Part shown: in pieces, positions 28,544 through 37,634 of the stretch | Position numbering within the stretch: position 1 is the first letter of the stretch | Layout of the letters: each line of letters opens with the position of its first letter | Source of the DNA: Corynebacterium sp. | GTDB lineage: Bacteria > Actinomycetota > Actinomycetes > Mycobacteriales > Mycobacteriaceae | Length of the DNA stretch: 64,000 nucleotides | Direction: 5' to 3' | NCBI GenBank assembly: GCA_030527885.1 | Contig: JAUMZY010000003.1 | Location: 1 to 64,000 of the forward strand | Made by a program: the position numbers and the translations under genes | The notes under the pieces: generated by a model | Seen by the model: only the letters and a program-made list of their open reading frames with translations | Databases searched by the model: none | Told to the model about the DNA's origin: nothing

Positions 28544-29038
28544 TTAGTCTTTCCAGATGACGCGGACACCCCGGTGATAGAGGGCGTCAGTGAACTGGGT
28601 GGGGCTTAATGTAGCGCCGCGCGGAAATGTGAAGGTGTAGTCTGAATAATATTTTTCCGCGTCTTCGTCGGTGATGAGGTGGGTGGGAATGAGAGTGCCA
28701 AAGAGCTTCATCCCGTGGTGAAAGAGATATCCAAGTTGTAATTGGTTGGTGGGAAATCGGATTCCGGTTTCCACGATATGAACTTCGTCATTATTAATTA
28801 TCAAAACTGGGCGGCGGAGCCGGCGAAAATTAGATATCATTCCCCAAATGCTTAAAACTACTCCTACTACGGGGACGGTGAGAGATATGAGAACAATGAC
28901 ACGCCACCAGCCACGCGCGTCGATAAGCAAAAGGCCCAGCAATGCGGCGAATCCACACATCATGGCTATGAAAAATACGGCTAGGGTAACGGTGCGGGAC
29001 TGGCAGAAGCTTTTGGTTGAGGTACGCAACACAATCAT
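28544..29038 (-). CDS. Membrane protein with two helices and a PH-like C-terminal region
   Basis: A 164-residue protein from ATG 29038. Two hydrophobic helices (about 17-40 and 45-68) come first, followed by a soluble region (75-164) that alternates beta strands, e.g. RRPVLIINNDEVHIVETGIRFP, suggesting a bacterial PH-like fold. The same frame stays open far upstream, opposite the transporter gene, but those 270 residues are low-quality antisense sequence and were left out. It is divergent from the peptide-transporter operon with a 45-base gap. Confidence 0.65.
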   Translation of the reverse strand: MIVLRTSTKSFCQSRTVTLAVFFIAMMCGFAALLGLLLIDARGWWRVIVLISLTVPVVGVVLSIWGMISNFRRLRRPVLIINNDEVHIVETGIRFPTNQLQLGYLFHHGMKLFGTLIPTHLITDEDAEKYYSDYTFTFPRGATLSPTQFTDALYHRGVRVIWKD

Positions 29039-29083
29039 CACAAATTTAATGTATGCCACAACAATGGTTACTCTTAGGCAATC

Positions 29084-30610
29084 ATGCGGAAAATAGTAAA
29101 AATTCTTTGTGCCGCCAGTCTGGTGGCTGGCTGCTCGGCGGGCAGCACCGCGAGCAGCGGCGTGGGTGATGCGGTTGTTGACACCCCGACGACGTCGGCA
29201 GCGCACACAATTGTGGTGGGCACCACTGCCCCACCGGCATCGTTGGACTTTACGACGACCTCCGGCGCTGCCATCCCACAGGCGTTGATGGGCAATGTGT
29301 ACGAAGGGTTGGTGCGGATTGACCAAGACGGAAATATTCAGCCGTTGCTTGCCACCGAGTGGCAGCTTGACGACGCCGGCACCTCCTACACTTTTAAGCT
29401 GCGGGAGGGCGTGAAGTTTTCCAATGGGGACGATTTCACCGCGGACACCGCAAAGTTCTCGATTGATCGGGTGAAATCCGAGTGGAGCAACGGCCTGAAA
29501 TCCCAGATGGATGTGGTGGATTCCACCGAGGTGATTGACACCCACACCCTCAAGGTGAATTTGAAACAACGTTCGAATGGTTGGTTGTGGTCCATGGGTA
29601 CTCTCACGGGGGCGATGATGACACCCAACGGGGTGGATAACCTCGCCACCAAGCCTGTGGGTACTGGCCCTTACACGGTGGATAAGTGGGCAGTGGGCAC
29701 CTCGTTGACGATGGTGGCCCGCCCCGATTATTGGGCTGGAAAGATTGCGAACGACCGCGCAGTCTTCCGGTACTTCGGGGATGCTATCTCCTTGACCAAT
29801 GCGGTGCGTTCCGGCACCATTGACGCAGCTATTGGCCTCCAATCCCCCGAACTTTTGGAGTCCCTGCGGGCCGATAAAAACCTCACCGTAGAGGTGGGCA
29901 CCACCAACGGCGAAGTGGTTTTAAGCATGAACAACAAGCGTGCCCCCTTTGATGATGTGCGCGTGCGGCAGGCCGTGATGTACGGGGTAGACCGGCAAGC
30001 CATCATCGACACCACGTGGGAGGGCTACGGCGTAGAAACCGGCGGCACTCCCGTCCCCCCCACTGACCCGTGGTTCACCGGTGAGAGCGAATACCAGTTC
30101 GACCCGGCGAAGGCCCGGGAATTGATGGCTGAGGCCGGCGCCACCGGCACCGAAATCACCATCTCAGTGCCCTCACTCCCCTACGCCCAATCCGCCTCCG
30201 AAATCCTCTACTCCCAACTGGAAGACATCGGCTTCAAGGTAAAAATTGAATCCACCGAATTCCCCGCCGTGTGGTTGGCGAAGGTACTCAAGGGCAAAAA
30301 CTACGACATGTCACTGATCGCCCACGTCGAACCCCGCGACATCCCCCACCTGTTTGGCAACCCGGATTATTACCTGGGATTCGACCAACCACAGGTGCGG
30401 GAACTCCTCGCCGAAGCCGACAAAGCCCCCGAAGACCAATACCCAGAACTGATGAAGCAAGCCGTCGCCGAAATCATGGCCCAAGCAGGTGCCGATACCC
30501 TGTTCAACCTGCCCATGATCGTGGTGACGCACAAAGGCATCACCGGCATCCCCCGCAACTCCGTGGCGGACGGCCTGGTGCTTTCCGGGGTGGAAAAGGA
30601 GTCACCGTAG
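29084..30610 (+). CDS. ABC importer substrate-binding lipoprotein (oligopeptide/dipeptide/nickel type)
   Basis: Extracytoplasmic binding protein of SBP family 5 that delivers peptides or metal-chelates to the downstream permeases. The 508-residue product has lipobox VAGC with Cys17, an ASLDFTTTSGA-type N-terminus, GTGPYTVDKW and the C-terminal lobe typical of DppA/OppA. It opens a tight four-gene operon, overlapping the next start by one base. The substrate cannot be told from sequence. Confidence 0.9.
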   Translation: MRKIVKILCAASLVAGCSAGSTASSGVGDAVVDTPTTSAAHTIVVGTTAPPASLDFTTTSGAAIPQALMGNVYEGLVRIDQDGNIQPLLATEWQLDDAGTSYTFKLREGVKFSNGDDFTADTAKFSIDRVKSEWSNGLKSQMDVVDSTEVIDTHTLKVNLKQRSNGWLWSMGTLTGAMMTPNGVDNLATKPVGTGPYTVDKWAVGTSLTMVARPDYWAGKIANDRAVFRYFGDAISLTNAVRSGTIDAAIGLQSPELLESLRADKNLTVEVGTTNGEVVLSMNNKRAPFDDVRVRQAVMYGVDRQAIIDTTWEGYGVETGGTPVPPTDPWFTGESEYQFDPAKARELMAEAGATGTEITISVPSLPYAQSASEILYSQLEDIGFKVKIESTEFPAVWLAKVLKGKNYDMSLIAHVEPRDIPHLFGNPDYYLGFDQPQVRELLAEADKAPEDQYPELMKQAVAEIMAQAGADTLFNLPMIVVTHKGITGIPRNSVADGLVLSGVEKESP

Positions 30611-31563
30611 TGAAAAAACTCAGTATGAACCTGCTGCGCTACCTACTCACCCTGCTGGTGGCCAGCATCGTGATCTTCGTGGCCCTGCGTGTGATTCCCG
30701 GCAACCCCGCCGAAATCGCCCTCGGCGTCACCGGCACCAGCGAATCCGTGGCCAAACTCGCCGCCAGCATGGGCATCGACAAACCCCTGTGGCAGCAATA
30801 CTTCACCTGGGTTCAAGGCCTGCTCACCGGCAACCTCGGCATATCACTAACCTCTGGTACCGACATCTCCCCCCTCGTGTTCGACCGGCTGCAAGTCTCC
30901 ATCATCCTGGTGGGCTGTGCCATGCTGATTGCCCTAGGGCTCAGCATTCCCCTCGGGGTGTGGGCAGCCCAACGGGCCCGGCGCGCCGACGGAGTGGCCA
31001 TCACGGTGCTCAGCCAAATTGGCATTGCGATTCCGAGCTTCCTGGCTGCCATTTTGCTGGTGGCGACGTTTGCGGTGCGGCTGCATTGGGTGCCGGCCAA
31101 TGGTTGGGCGGTGCCAAGTGAAGACTTTGGGGGCTTCTTGGCGCGGTTGGTGTTGCCGGTGATTTCGTTGGGTATTGTGCAGGCGGCCATCATGACGCGG
31201 TATGTGCGTTCTGCGGTGTTGGATGTGATGAATGAGGATTTCATGCGGACGGCCCGGGCGAAGGGGTTGAGTCCGGGGCAGGCGTTGCGGAACCATGGGT
31301 TGCGGAATGCGGCGTTGCCGGTGCTGACGGTCACGGGGTTGCAGCTGACGAACTTGTTGATTGGTGCTGTGGTGATTGAGAAGGTGTTTGTGATTCCGGG
31401 GTTGGGCAGCATGTTGTTGCAGGCTGTGACGAACCGGGATTTGCCCACGGTGCAGACCATTGTCATGGTGTTGGTGATTTTTGCTGTGGTGGTGAATGCG
31501 CTGGTGGATTTGGCTTATGCGGTGGTTGATCCGCGGACTCGTAGTGTGGAGGTGGCAGCATGA
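30610..31563 (+). CDS. ABC importer permease, DppB type
   Basis: First inner-membrane permease of the importer. The 317-residue product starts at GTG 30610, sharing its first base with the upstream stop, with GGAAAAGGAG just before it. The N-terminus (SMNLLRYLLTLLVASIVIFVALRVIPGNP) is the DppB/OppB signature, and the EAA-loop equivalent is DFMRTARAKGLSPGQALRNHGLRNA. About six transmembrane helices are seen. It overlaps the next gene by four bases (ATGA). Confidence 0.93.
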   Translation: MKKLSMNLLRYLLTLLVASIVIFVALRVIPGNPAEIALGVTGTSESVAKLAASMGIDKPLWQQYFTWVQGLLTGNLGISLTSGTDISPLVFDRLQVSIILVGCAMLIALGLSIPLGVWAAQRARRADGVAITVLSQIGIAIPSFLAAILLVATFAVRLHWVPANGWAVPSEDFGGFLARLVLPVISLGIVQAAIMTRYVRSAVLDVMNEDFMRTARAKGLSPGQALRNHGLRNAALPVLTVTGLQLTNLLIGAVVIEKVFVIPGLGSMLLQAVTNRDLPTVQTIVMVLVIFAVVVNALVDLAYAVVDPRTRSVEVAA

Positions 31564-32432
31564 ACGGCATGACTCAGGGGGTAGCTCGCATGAAGCAAGT
31601 GCTGCAGAAATTGCCCATTGCTGGGTGGATTGGCGGCGGGATTATTGCGGTGGTGGTGCTCATGGCGCTCGTGTCGTGGGTGTGGACGCCGTACGATCCG
31701 TTGCATGCCTACCCGGAGGTGCGGCTGCAGGGCAGTAGTTGGGGCCACATCATGGGTACGGACCGGTTTGGGCGGGATGTGTTTTCGCAGATCATGGTGG
31801 GGTCGCGCATCACTTTGGCGGTGGGTGTGGTGGCTGTGCTGGTGGCTGCGGTGATTGGGGTGCCGTTGGGCGTGTGGGCGGCTATGCGCCGGGGGGCGGT
31901 GGAGGCTGTGATTATGCGGTCGTCGGATTTGTTGTTGGCGTTTCCGGGGTTGTTGTTGGCGATCATTGCTACGGCGATGTTTGGGGCGACGACGATGACG
32001 GCGATGGTGGGCATTGGGTTGGCGAATGTGCCGGGTTTTGCCCGGATTTCGCGGGCGGCGGCGCTCACGGTGATGTCGTTGGATTATGTGGCGGCGGCCC
32101 GAACGGCGCGGCGCGGTAGTTTTTATATTGCGACGCGGCATGTGTTGCCCAATATTTTGGGTGTGATCATTGTGCAGGCGTCGGTGTCGTTTGCGTTAGC
32201 GATTTTGGCGGAGGCGGGGTTGAGTTTCCTGGGGTTGGGAACACCGCCGCCGGATCCGAGTTGGGGGCGGATGTTGCAGTCGGCGCAGTCGTCGCTGACC
32301 ACGGCACCGTATTTGGCGGTGTGGCCGGGGTTGGCCATTGCGGTAACGGTGTTGGGTTTTAATTTGTTGGGTGATGGGTTGCGGGATCTGTATGATCCCC
32401 GATTTTTGGATGAAGCGAGGCAGAAGAAATGA
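31560..32432 (+). CDS. ABC importer permease, DppC type
   Basis: Second permease, 290 residues. It has the DppC-type N-terminal helix, the MGTDRFGRDVFSQIMVGSRITL motif shared by DppC/OppC, the EAA loop YVAAARTARRGSFYIATRHVLPN and the C-terminal PDPSWGRMLQ region. It overlaps both neighbours by four bases, which implies tight translational coupling and equal dosage with the DppB-type subunit. Confidence 0.93.
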   Translation: MNGMTQGVARMKQVLQKLPIAGWIGGGIIAVVVLMALVSWVWTPYDPLHAYPEVRLQGSSWGHIMGTDRFGRDVFSQIMVGSRITLAVGVVAVLVAAVIGVPLGVWAAMRRGAVEAVIMRSSDLLLAFPGLLLAIIATAMFGATTMTAMVGIGLANVPGFARISRAAALTVMSLDYVAAARTARRGSFYIATRHVLPNILGVIIVQASVSFALAILAEAGLSFLGLGTPPPDPSWGRMLQSAQSSLTTAPYLAVWPGLAIAVTVLGFNLLGDGLRDLYDPRFLDEARQKK

Positions 32433-33898
32433 CCGTGTTGCAGGTGAAGGATCTCTGCGTCAAGGATGTGGTGCAGGATGTGGAGTTTTCCATTGCGCCG
32501 GGGGAACGTGTGGGGTTGATTGGTGAGTCCGGGTCGGGTAAAACGCTGACGGCGTTGTCGGTGTTGCGGTTGATGCAGTCCACGGGGGAGATTCGGTTGG
32601 GTTCGGACCGGTTGGATCAGTTGTCGGAGCGGGATTTGTGCACCATTCGGGGGAAGCGGGTGGCGATGGTGTTTCAGGAGCCGATGACTGCGTTGAATCC
32701 GCTGATGAAGGTGGGTAAGCAGGTGGCGGAGTCGGTGCTGATTCACTCGCGGGTGAGTAAGAAGCAGGCGCAGGCGCGGGCGGTGGAGTTGTTGTCGAAG
32801 GTGGAGTTGTCGCCGGAGATGGCGCAGCGGTATCCGCATCAGTTGTCTGGGGGGCAGCGGCAGCGGGTGCTGATTGCGATGGCGTTGGCGCATGATCCGG
32901 AGTTGTTGATCTGTGATGAGCCGACGACGGCGTTGGATGTGACGAGTCAGCGGGCCATTGTGGAGTTGATTTTGAAGTTGGTTGCGGAGCGGGGCACGGG
33001 GTTGTTGTTCATCACGCACGACTTGGGTTTGGTCGCACAGACGTGCGAGCGGGTGTTGGTGATGAAGGATGGCCGGGTTGTGGAGGAAGGCAGTGTTGCC
33101 AAGCTGCTGCACGATCCGGCGGAGCCGTACACACGTTCGCTTATCGACGCCTCGACGTTGCCGGCGGCTCGGGTTGCGCAGCCGTCCGAGGAGGCGGTGA
33201 TTACGGTAAGCAATGCAGTGCAGAAGTTTAAGGGCACCGTTGCGGTTGATGATGTGAGTTTCACGGTCAAGCGGGGTGAGCGCTTGGGCATTGTGGGCGG
33301 TTCCGGTTCAGGGAAGACCACAACGCTCAAGCTCATCGCTGGGTTATTGCGGCCAACGAGTGGGAGTGTGACTGTTGCGGAGCCGCTGCAGATGGTGTTT
33401 CAGGATCCCATGGGGTCGTTGAATCCGCGCATGACGGTGCACGACATCATCGCCGAAACGTTGCCGGCGCCGGATGATGCCCGCATTGCGGAGGTGCTCA
33501 CTGAGGTGGGGTTGGAGCCGGCAATGATGAGCCGGTATCCACACGCTTTTTCGGGTGGGCAGCGGCAGCGGATTTCGTTGGCGCGGGCGTTGGCGCCGAA
33601 GCCGGCCATTTTGCTTGCCGACGAACCTGTGTCCGCATTGGATGTGTCGGTGCGGAAGAAGGTGCTGGAATTATTGGATTCCCTAGTGGCGGAGCATAAT
33701 CTGACGTTGGTGTTTGTATCGCATGACATCAATGTGGTGCGTAGTGTGTGCAGCACTGTGCTGGTGATGCATGAGGGGAAGGTTGTGGAGACGGGGGACA
33801 CTGATTCTGTGTTGCGTACTCCGCAGCATCCTTATACGCAGTCGCTGATTGCGGCTATTCCCACGTTGTCGAATCATGAGTATGTGCGGGATTTTTAG
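32429..33898 (+). CDS. Fused double ABC ATPase (DppD-DppF type)
   Basis: Energises the importer. Two complete nucleotide-binding domains are fused in one 489-residue chain. Domain 1 has GESGSGKT (32-39), LSGGQRQR and LLICDEPTTALD; domain 2 has GGSGSGKTTT (about 293), FSGGQRQR and ILLADEPVSALD. Both keep the H-loop histidines (FITHD, FVSHD). Each half carries part of the oligopeptide C-terminal element (PAEPYTRSL, PQHPYTQSL). Importers of this type usually use two separate ATPases, but fused forms are common in actinobacteria. Confidence 0.93.
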   Translation: MTVLQVKDLCVKDVVQDVEFSIAPGERVGLIGESGSGKTLTALSVLRLMQSTGEIRLGSDRLDQLSERDLCTIRGKRVAMVFQEPMTALNPLMKVGKQVAESVLIHSRVSKKQAQARAVELLSKVELSPEMAQRYPHQLSGGQRQRVLIAMALAHDPELLICDEPTTALDVTSQRAIVELILKLVAERGTGLLFITHDLGLVAQTCERVLVMKDGRVVEEGSVAKLLHDPAEPYTRSLIDASTLPAARVAQPSEEAVITVSNAVQKFKGTVAVDDVSFTVKRGERLGIVGGSGSGKTTTLKLIAGLLRPTSGSVTVAEPLQMVFQDPMGSLNPRMTVHDIIAETLPAPDDARIAEVLTEVGLEPAMMSRYPHAFSGGQRQRISLARALAPKPAILLADEPVSALDVSVRKKVLELLDSLVAEHNLTLVFVSHDINVVRSVCSTVLVMHEGKVVETGDTDSVLRTPQHPYTQSLIAAIPTLSNHEYVRDF

Positions 33899-34020
33899 GA
33901 GGATTGGATCATGAGCAAGATTGATTCGGTTAAAACGTGTTCTTCGTTGTATTCAAACACGCTGGTCATTTCTTCAAACTGAACCGCTTCTGCTGCACTA
34001 ATTACAATCTTTTCGCGCAT
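33895..34020 (-). CDS. Possible 41-residue protein opposite the operon end
   Basis: Starts MREKIVISAAEAVQFEE at ATG 34020 and ends at TAA 33897-33895. A TACAAT box lies 8 bases upstream, which would suit a leaderless mRNA. On the other strand, AGGAGG follows the ABC ATPase stop and precedes an ATG (33911) that opens only 23 codons before TGA at 33980-33982. Both could be remnants of one decayed gene. Weak evidence. Confidence 0.25.
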   Translation of the reverse strand: MREKIVISAAEAVQFEEMTSVFEYNEEHVLTESILLMIQSS

Positions 34021-34328
34021 AGCTTAGGATTGTAGCCCATAACCTGGTGTGATGTGCACTCTTTTGGTCCCCTAATATGGTTACACCCATGCGGGAGAAG
34101 ACACATTAGGGTGCACACCAGGATGGGGTGTGAACCGTAATTGATAAGTCCAGCCGGTTTTCCAAGGTGTGGTTACGAGTGGCTGGCTGCTTCTGCGCAT
34201 GGGATATAAGAATAGCTTTGTGGGCTATACCAAGGAAATAATCTAGGTTAAAACCATCCGCCAACCAAAAACTGGGGGTAAGGAACCTACCCCCGATTAG
34301 CGTGGTTTGTGGGCGGGAAGCCGTGGGT
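33983..34328. other. Intergenic region after the ABC importer operon
   Basis: About 345 bases with no convincing gene beyond the small frames noted nearby. It contains a long interrupted inverted repeat (34043-34122), a near copy of a 17-base sequence from the dnaJ region at 34119-34136, and a hairpin GGGGGTAAGGAACCTACCCCC near 34275-34294 that could terminate the leftward hydrolase transcript. Confidence 0.5.
34043..34122. repeat. Interrupted 80-base inverted repeat
   Basis: Outer arms CCTGGTGTG...TGCAC and GTGCACACCAGG pair with a three-base bulge; inner arms CCCTAAT and ATTAGGG pair as well. It could be a strong structured transcript end or a small non-coding repeat element. Confidence 0.5.
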
Positions 34329-35624
34329 TTAGTGGTCGCGTAGCTTATCGCGCAGAATGTTCAGGATCCCGGCGCCGTCGTGCCCAATGCCGTCGTGTTG
34401 GTAGAAATTGGTCACATGCAGGCGGGCGTCCCGGTAGGCTTGAGCGGTTTCGAGTGATAGTTCTAGTGGTACGAAAATATCGTCGAAGTACACTGCTGCG
34501 GCGGCGGTGGGGCTTGCGGCGGAGCCTAGGGTTTCTGCGTCGTAGGGGCTGCGCTGCCAGGAGTGTTCCGCCAGTGCAGTTGCGCCTTCGGCGAAGGCAT
34601 GCAGGGCGGGGTCTTCTTCGAATTGCCAGGGGTAGATGTGTTCCCCGGTGAGGTAGAACTTATCGGCGCTGCGTGGGTCGGCGGTTTCTTCGTAGCCGGG
34701 GATTTCCTCCCGGATGCGGTGGGCGGACCACTGGGTGCGGTCGGCACCGCCAACGCCACCGTAAATGGCTTCATGAATCGCCGCGTACAATGGAGCGGCT
34801 TCGAAGCTGACCTGGGCGCCCACGGTAAAGAGGAAATCCCGCTTGAGACGTTTCTCGCCGCGAACTGTAACAAAAGGGTTTTCCAGGAGGTAGGCCAAGC
34901 TCAAGTAACCGGGACCACGCCCCAGGTTGATGCCAAGAGTGCGGAATCGACGGGAGCTGAGCCGCTCCCCGGTGGGCAATAGTTCGGCGGAGTTGTCGAG
35001 GTGGTGGGCGATTTCCCGGATGCGGTCGTTGGCCCAGGGGATGTGTTGGAAGAATTCTTCTTGCCGCTTGGTGAGTTTGGTGTAGGTGCTGCGGTAGACC
35101 TCATCAATGGGTTGGCTGATGGTGGGCAGTCCACCGGTGAGGTATGCCTCGCTGATGGATTCCGGGTGTGCCGATAGGTAGGCGGTGATGCAGAACCCAC
35201 CGAAGCTTTGCCCAAATAACGCCCATTGGTCGATGCCTAGAGCACGTCGTAAAGCTTCGGCGTCTGCCACAATATATTCTTGCCGCAGTACCGATAATCG
35301 CTCTACTGTGCGATCAGCGGGATCACTGACAGCATCAATGCGGTGGGAATTGCCGGTGCCGCGCTGGTCTAGCAGCAGTACACGGTAATGTTTCAGCACC
35401 TCACCCAACCAGCCAGCGGGGCTCAGGGGTCTCCCCGCGGAGAAACCCGGTCCACCTTGCAAAAAGACCAGCACTGGGTGGTTTCCGCCCCCGTCGGCAT
35501 AGATTTCCCGAGCGAAAAGCTCAAAGGTGTCACTGTGTGGGTCAGCTGGCTCCCAGGGGACGGGTAGCCGGTGTTCAATGAAAGTATGACCAAAGTGGCG
35601 CACAGGCGGGGTTGAGTTAAGCAT
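34329..35624 (-). CDS. Alpha/beta hydrolase, prolyl-aminopeptidase-like
   Basis: A 431-residue serine hydrolase of the S33-like family: oxyanion motif LQGGPGFSAGRP (about 77-88), DQRGTGNS, and nucleophile elbow FGQSFGGF (about 145). The size and motifs resemble actinobacterial proline iminopeptidases, which release N-terminal Pro from peptides; that would fit the adjacent peptide importer. ATG 35624 was chosen because a TAGAAT box ends seven bases before it, typical of a leaderless mRNA. It is divergent from the YggS gene. Confidence 0.85.
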   Translation of the reverse strand: MLNSTPPVRHFGHTFIEHRLPVPWEPADPHSDTFELFAREIYADGGGNHPVLVFLQGGPGFSAGRPLSPAGWLGEVLKHYRVLLLDQRGTGNSHRIDAVSDPADRTVERLSVLRQEYIVADAEALRRALGIDQWALFGQSFGGFCITAYLSAHPESISEAYLTGGLPTISQPIDEVYRSTYTKLTKRQEEFFQHIPWANDRIREIAHHLDNSAELLPTGERLSSRRFRTLGINLGRGPGYLSLAYLLENPFVTVRGEKRLKRDFLFTVGAQVSFEAAPLYAAIHEAIYGGVGGADRTQWSAHRIREEIPGYEETADPRSADKFYLTGEHIYPWQFEEDPALHAFAEGATALAEHSWQRSPYDAETLGSAASPTAAAAVYFDDIFVPLELSLETAQAYRDARLHVTNFYQHDGIGHDGAGILNILRDKLRDH

Positions 35625-35691
35625 GATTTTTATTCTACGCATTGGTTTTTGGGGCTGGAAACTGTGACCAACGGGACTACACTTAACAACC

Positions 35692-36435
35692 ATGCCAACC
35701 TACAACACCCCCACTACCGTTGCAGAATTTCGTGCCAATTACCTAGCTGTTGCCGAGCGCATTGCTGCGGCAGCTGACCGTGCGGACCGTCATCCGGAGG
35801 ATGTGCGGCTCATTACAGTTTCGAAAACATTTCCGGTTTCCCAAGCGTTGCTTGCGGTGTCGGCCGGCATGACAGTGCTGGGGGAAAACCGGCCGCAAGA
35901 GTTGGCAGAAAAGGCCACGGAGTTTCAGAATCGGGGTATCACTGATGTGACATGGTGTGCGATTGGGCATTTGCAGCGCAATAAGGCGAAAGAAATTGCC
36001 CAGTTTGCCAGCGAATTTCACGCTTTGGATTCGTTGCGATTGGCGGAAGCGTTACAGCACCGCCTAGAGCTGGCTGATCGGACGTTGGACGTGTTCATTC
36101 AGGTGAATACCTCCCACGAGGAGCAGAAGGGCGGGTTTGCGCCGGAAGCGGTGGCGGAGTTTCTGCCGCAGGTGGCCCAGCTTGATCGCCTGCGTGTTCG
36201 AGGTCTGATGACCATGGCAGCGTTTTCGCCGGAGGAGAAAATTGTGCGGCCCAGCTTCGTGCAGTTACGGAAACTACGCGATGAGCTTGCCCCCACCGCC
36301 CCAGCAGGCGTGCAGCTGCAGGAACTATCCATGGGCATGAGCGGCGATTTTGAATGGGCCATTGCAGAAGGTGCGACGAGCGTGCGGGTAGGCACGGCCA
36401 TCTTCGGGCATCGGCCTAATTCAGCGTATTTATAA
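35692..36435 (+). CDS. YggS/PROSC-family PLP homeostasis protein
   Basis: Binds pyridoxal phosphate and helps control free PLP and amino-acid pools. The 247-residue product has an alanine-racemase-like barrel with the PLP lysine in VSKTFP (about 43-48), the IGHLQRNKAK motif and SMGMSGDFEWAIAEGATSVRVGTAIFG at the C-terminus. Corynebacteria usually carry a YggS gene next to ftsZ, so this may be a second copy. TACACT ten bases before the ATG suggests a leaderless start. Confidence 0.92.
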   Translation: MPTYNTPTTVAEFRANYLAVAERIAAAADRADRHPEDVRLITVSKTFPVSQALLAVSAGMTVLGENRPQELAEKATEFQNRGITDVTWCAIGHLQRNKAKEIAQFASEFHALDSLRLAEALQHRLELADRTLDVFIQVNTSHEEQKGGFAPEAVAEFLPQVAQLDRLRVRGLMTMAAFSPEEKIVRPSFVQLRKLRDELAPTAPAGVQLQELSMGMSGDFEWAIAEGATSVRVGTAIFGHRPNSAYL

Positions 36436-36689
36436 CCCGTGAGTGATTAAGTCCCAGGATTAGCTTGGGGTGGTTATTGGGTTAGGTTCTTGGGCGGATT
36501 TTAGGCCCTGTAGGGGTGCCATATTTAGCTGCCGCTGCCACTCCAAGCAGCTCCACCATCAACGCAATCACTGATCGCATCTACGATCATGACGACTAAG
36601 CAACAAAAAGGACACCCCTTAAGCGAATCAGTCCCCACTGGTTGACACCCAATTTTATCCACCTATTGTGCGCCCCGAAGCACCCCTGC

Positions 36690-37568
36690 TCACCCGTAAT
36701 CGTGATCAAGCAACTGCACCGCCAACGCCGGCAACCCCACCGGCCAATACTCCTCCGGGCGCGGCCGCAACGAACCAGGCCCCGGCCGGCACTGATCCAC
36801 CACATCCCGCCACCGCTGCGGAATCCCCGCAACCCCCACCACAGCACCAAACAACGCCCCACAAATAGCAGCATTAGTATCCGTATCCCCACCCTGGGCA
36901 ATCGTATTCACCAGCGCCTCCTCAAAATCCGCCGCCGTCGCCAACTGATACACCGCATTAGTAAACGCAATCCGCACCCACCCCATCTGCGTCACATAAT
37001 CCGCCGGCTGCTGCACATCCGCCGGGTCGAACAACGCCACCGTTTCCGCCCGGTTCAACCCCAACCCCACCGCCTGCGCAATGGCAAACGCATACTGCTC
37101 ATTCGCCAACAAGCACACCTCATTGCTGTGCGTAATCCGGGCATCCAGCCGCGCCCACTCCCGCGTCGATTCCGGATCCTGCGCGCAAAACACCCCCAGC
37201 GGACTAATCCGCATCAACGCCCCATTCGACTGCGAGTTCGAATTGATCTCCCCCGCCACCAGTGCACTGGAACACGTATTGCCAATATCAAAAGGTTGGC
37301 TTCCTGCCCACCGTCGATAAGCAGCAGCAATCGCATCCACATCAAACCCGCAGCCCACCAGCGTGCGTGCCAGCGCCAACGCTAACTCTGAATCATCAGT
37401 GGGCTGCCCAGCGCTCAACCGAAACGGCCCGCCATCAGCCAACTCCCGCACCCCCGCCGGATACGCAGCCGCAATCTGCGCTGGCGTGGCAAACTCCACG
37501 AGGGAACCCAGGCTATCCCCAATGATTTGGCCGTACAGGACCCCTTGGGCGCGGTCGAGCATCGTCAT
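36690..37568 (-). CDS. ADP-ribosylglycohydrolase (DraG family)
   Basis: Removes ADP-ribose from modified targets. The 292-residue product from ATG 37568 carries the metal-binding Asp motifs of the family: GDSLGS (about 17-22), PTDDSELALALA (about 55-66) and the C-terminal GGDTDTNAAICGALFGAVVG. No ADP-ribosyltransferase or toxin gene is seen nearby, so the substrate is unknown. It is divergent from the AEC transporter gene. Confidence 0.9.
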   Translation of the reverse strand: MTMLDRAQGVLYGQIIGDSLGSLVEFATPAQIAAAYPAGVRELADGGPFRLSAGQPTDDSELALALARTLVGCGFDVDAIAAAYRRWAGSQPFDIGNTCSSALVAGEINSNSQSNGALMRISPLGVFCAQDPESTREWARLDARITHSNEVCLLANEQYAFAIAQAVGLGLNRAETVALFDPADVQQPADYVTQMGWVRIAFTNAVYQLATAADFEEALVNTIAQGGDTDTNAAICGALFGAVVGVAGIPQRWRDVVDQCRPGPGSLRPRPEEYWPVGLPALAVQLLDHDYG

Positions 37569-37634
37569 GGTTTCCCAGTGTAGCGCGGGGAGTAAACTAC
37601 TCGTCGAAGCAAACATGAAGGAGGCTGCCTTGCC

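Noticed and set aside
29039..29842. Long N-terminal extension of the two-helix membrane gene
   Set aside because: The frame stays open over the peptide-binding lipoprotein gene, but the extra 270 residues are Arg/His/Pro-rich antisense sequence; the real protein starts at ATG 29038.
36511..36621. TAGGGGTG / CACCCCTTA inverted ends as a MITE
   Set aside because: Arms of about 8 bases with 90 bases between and no target duplication; too weak to call.
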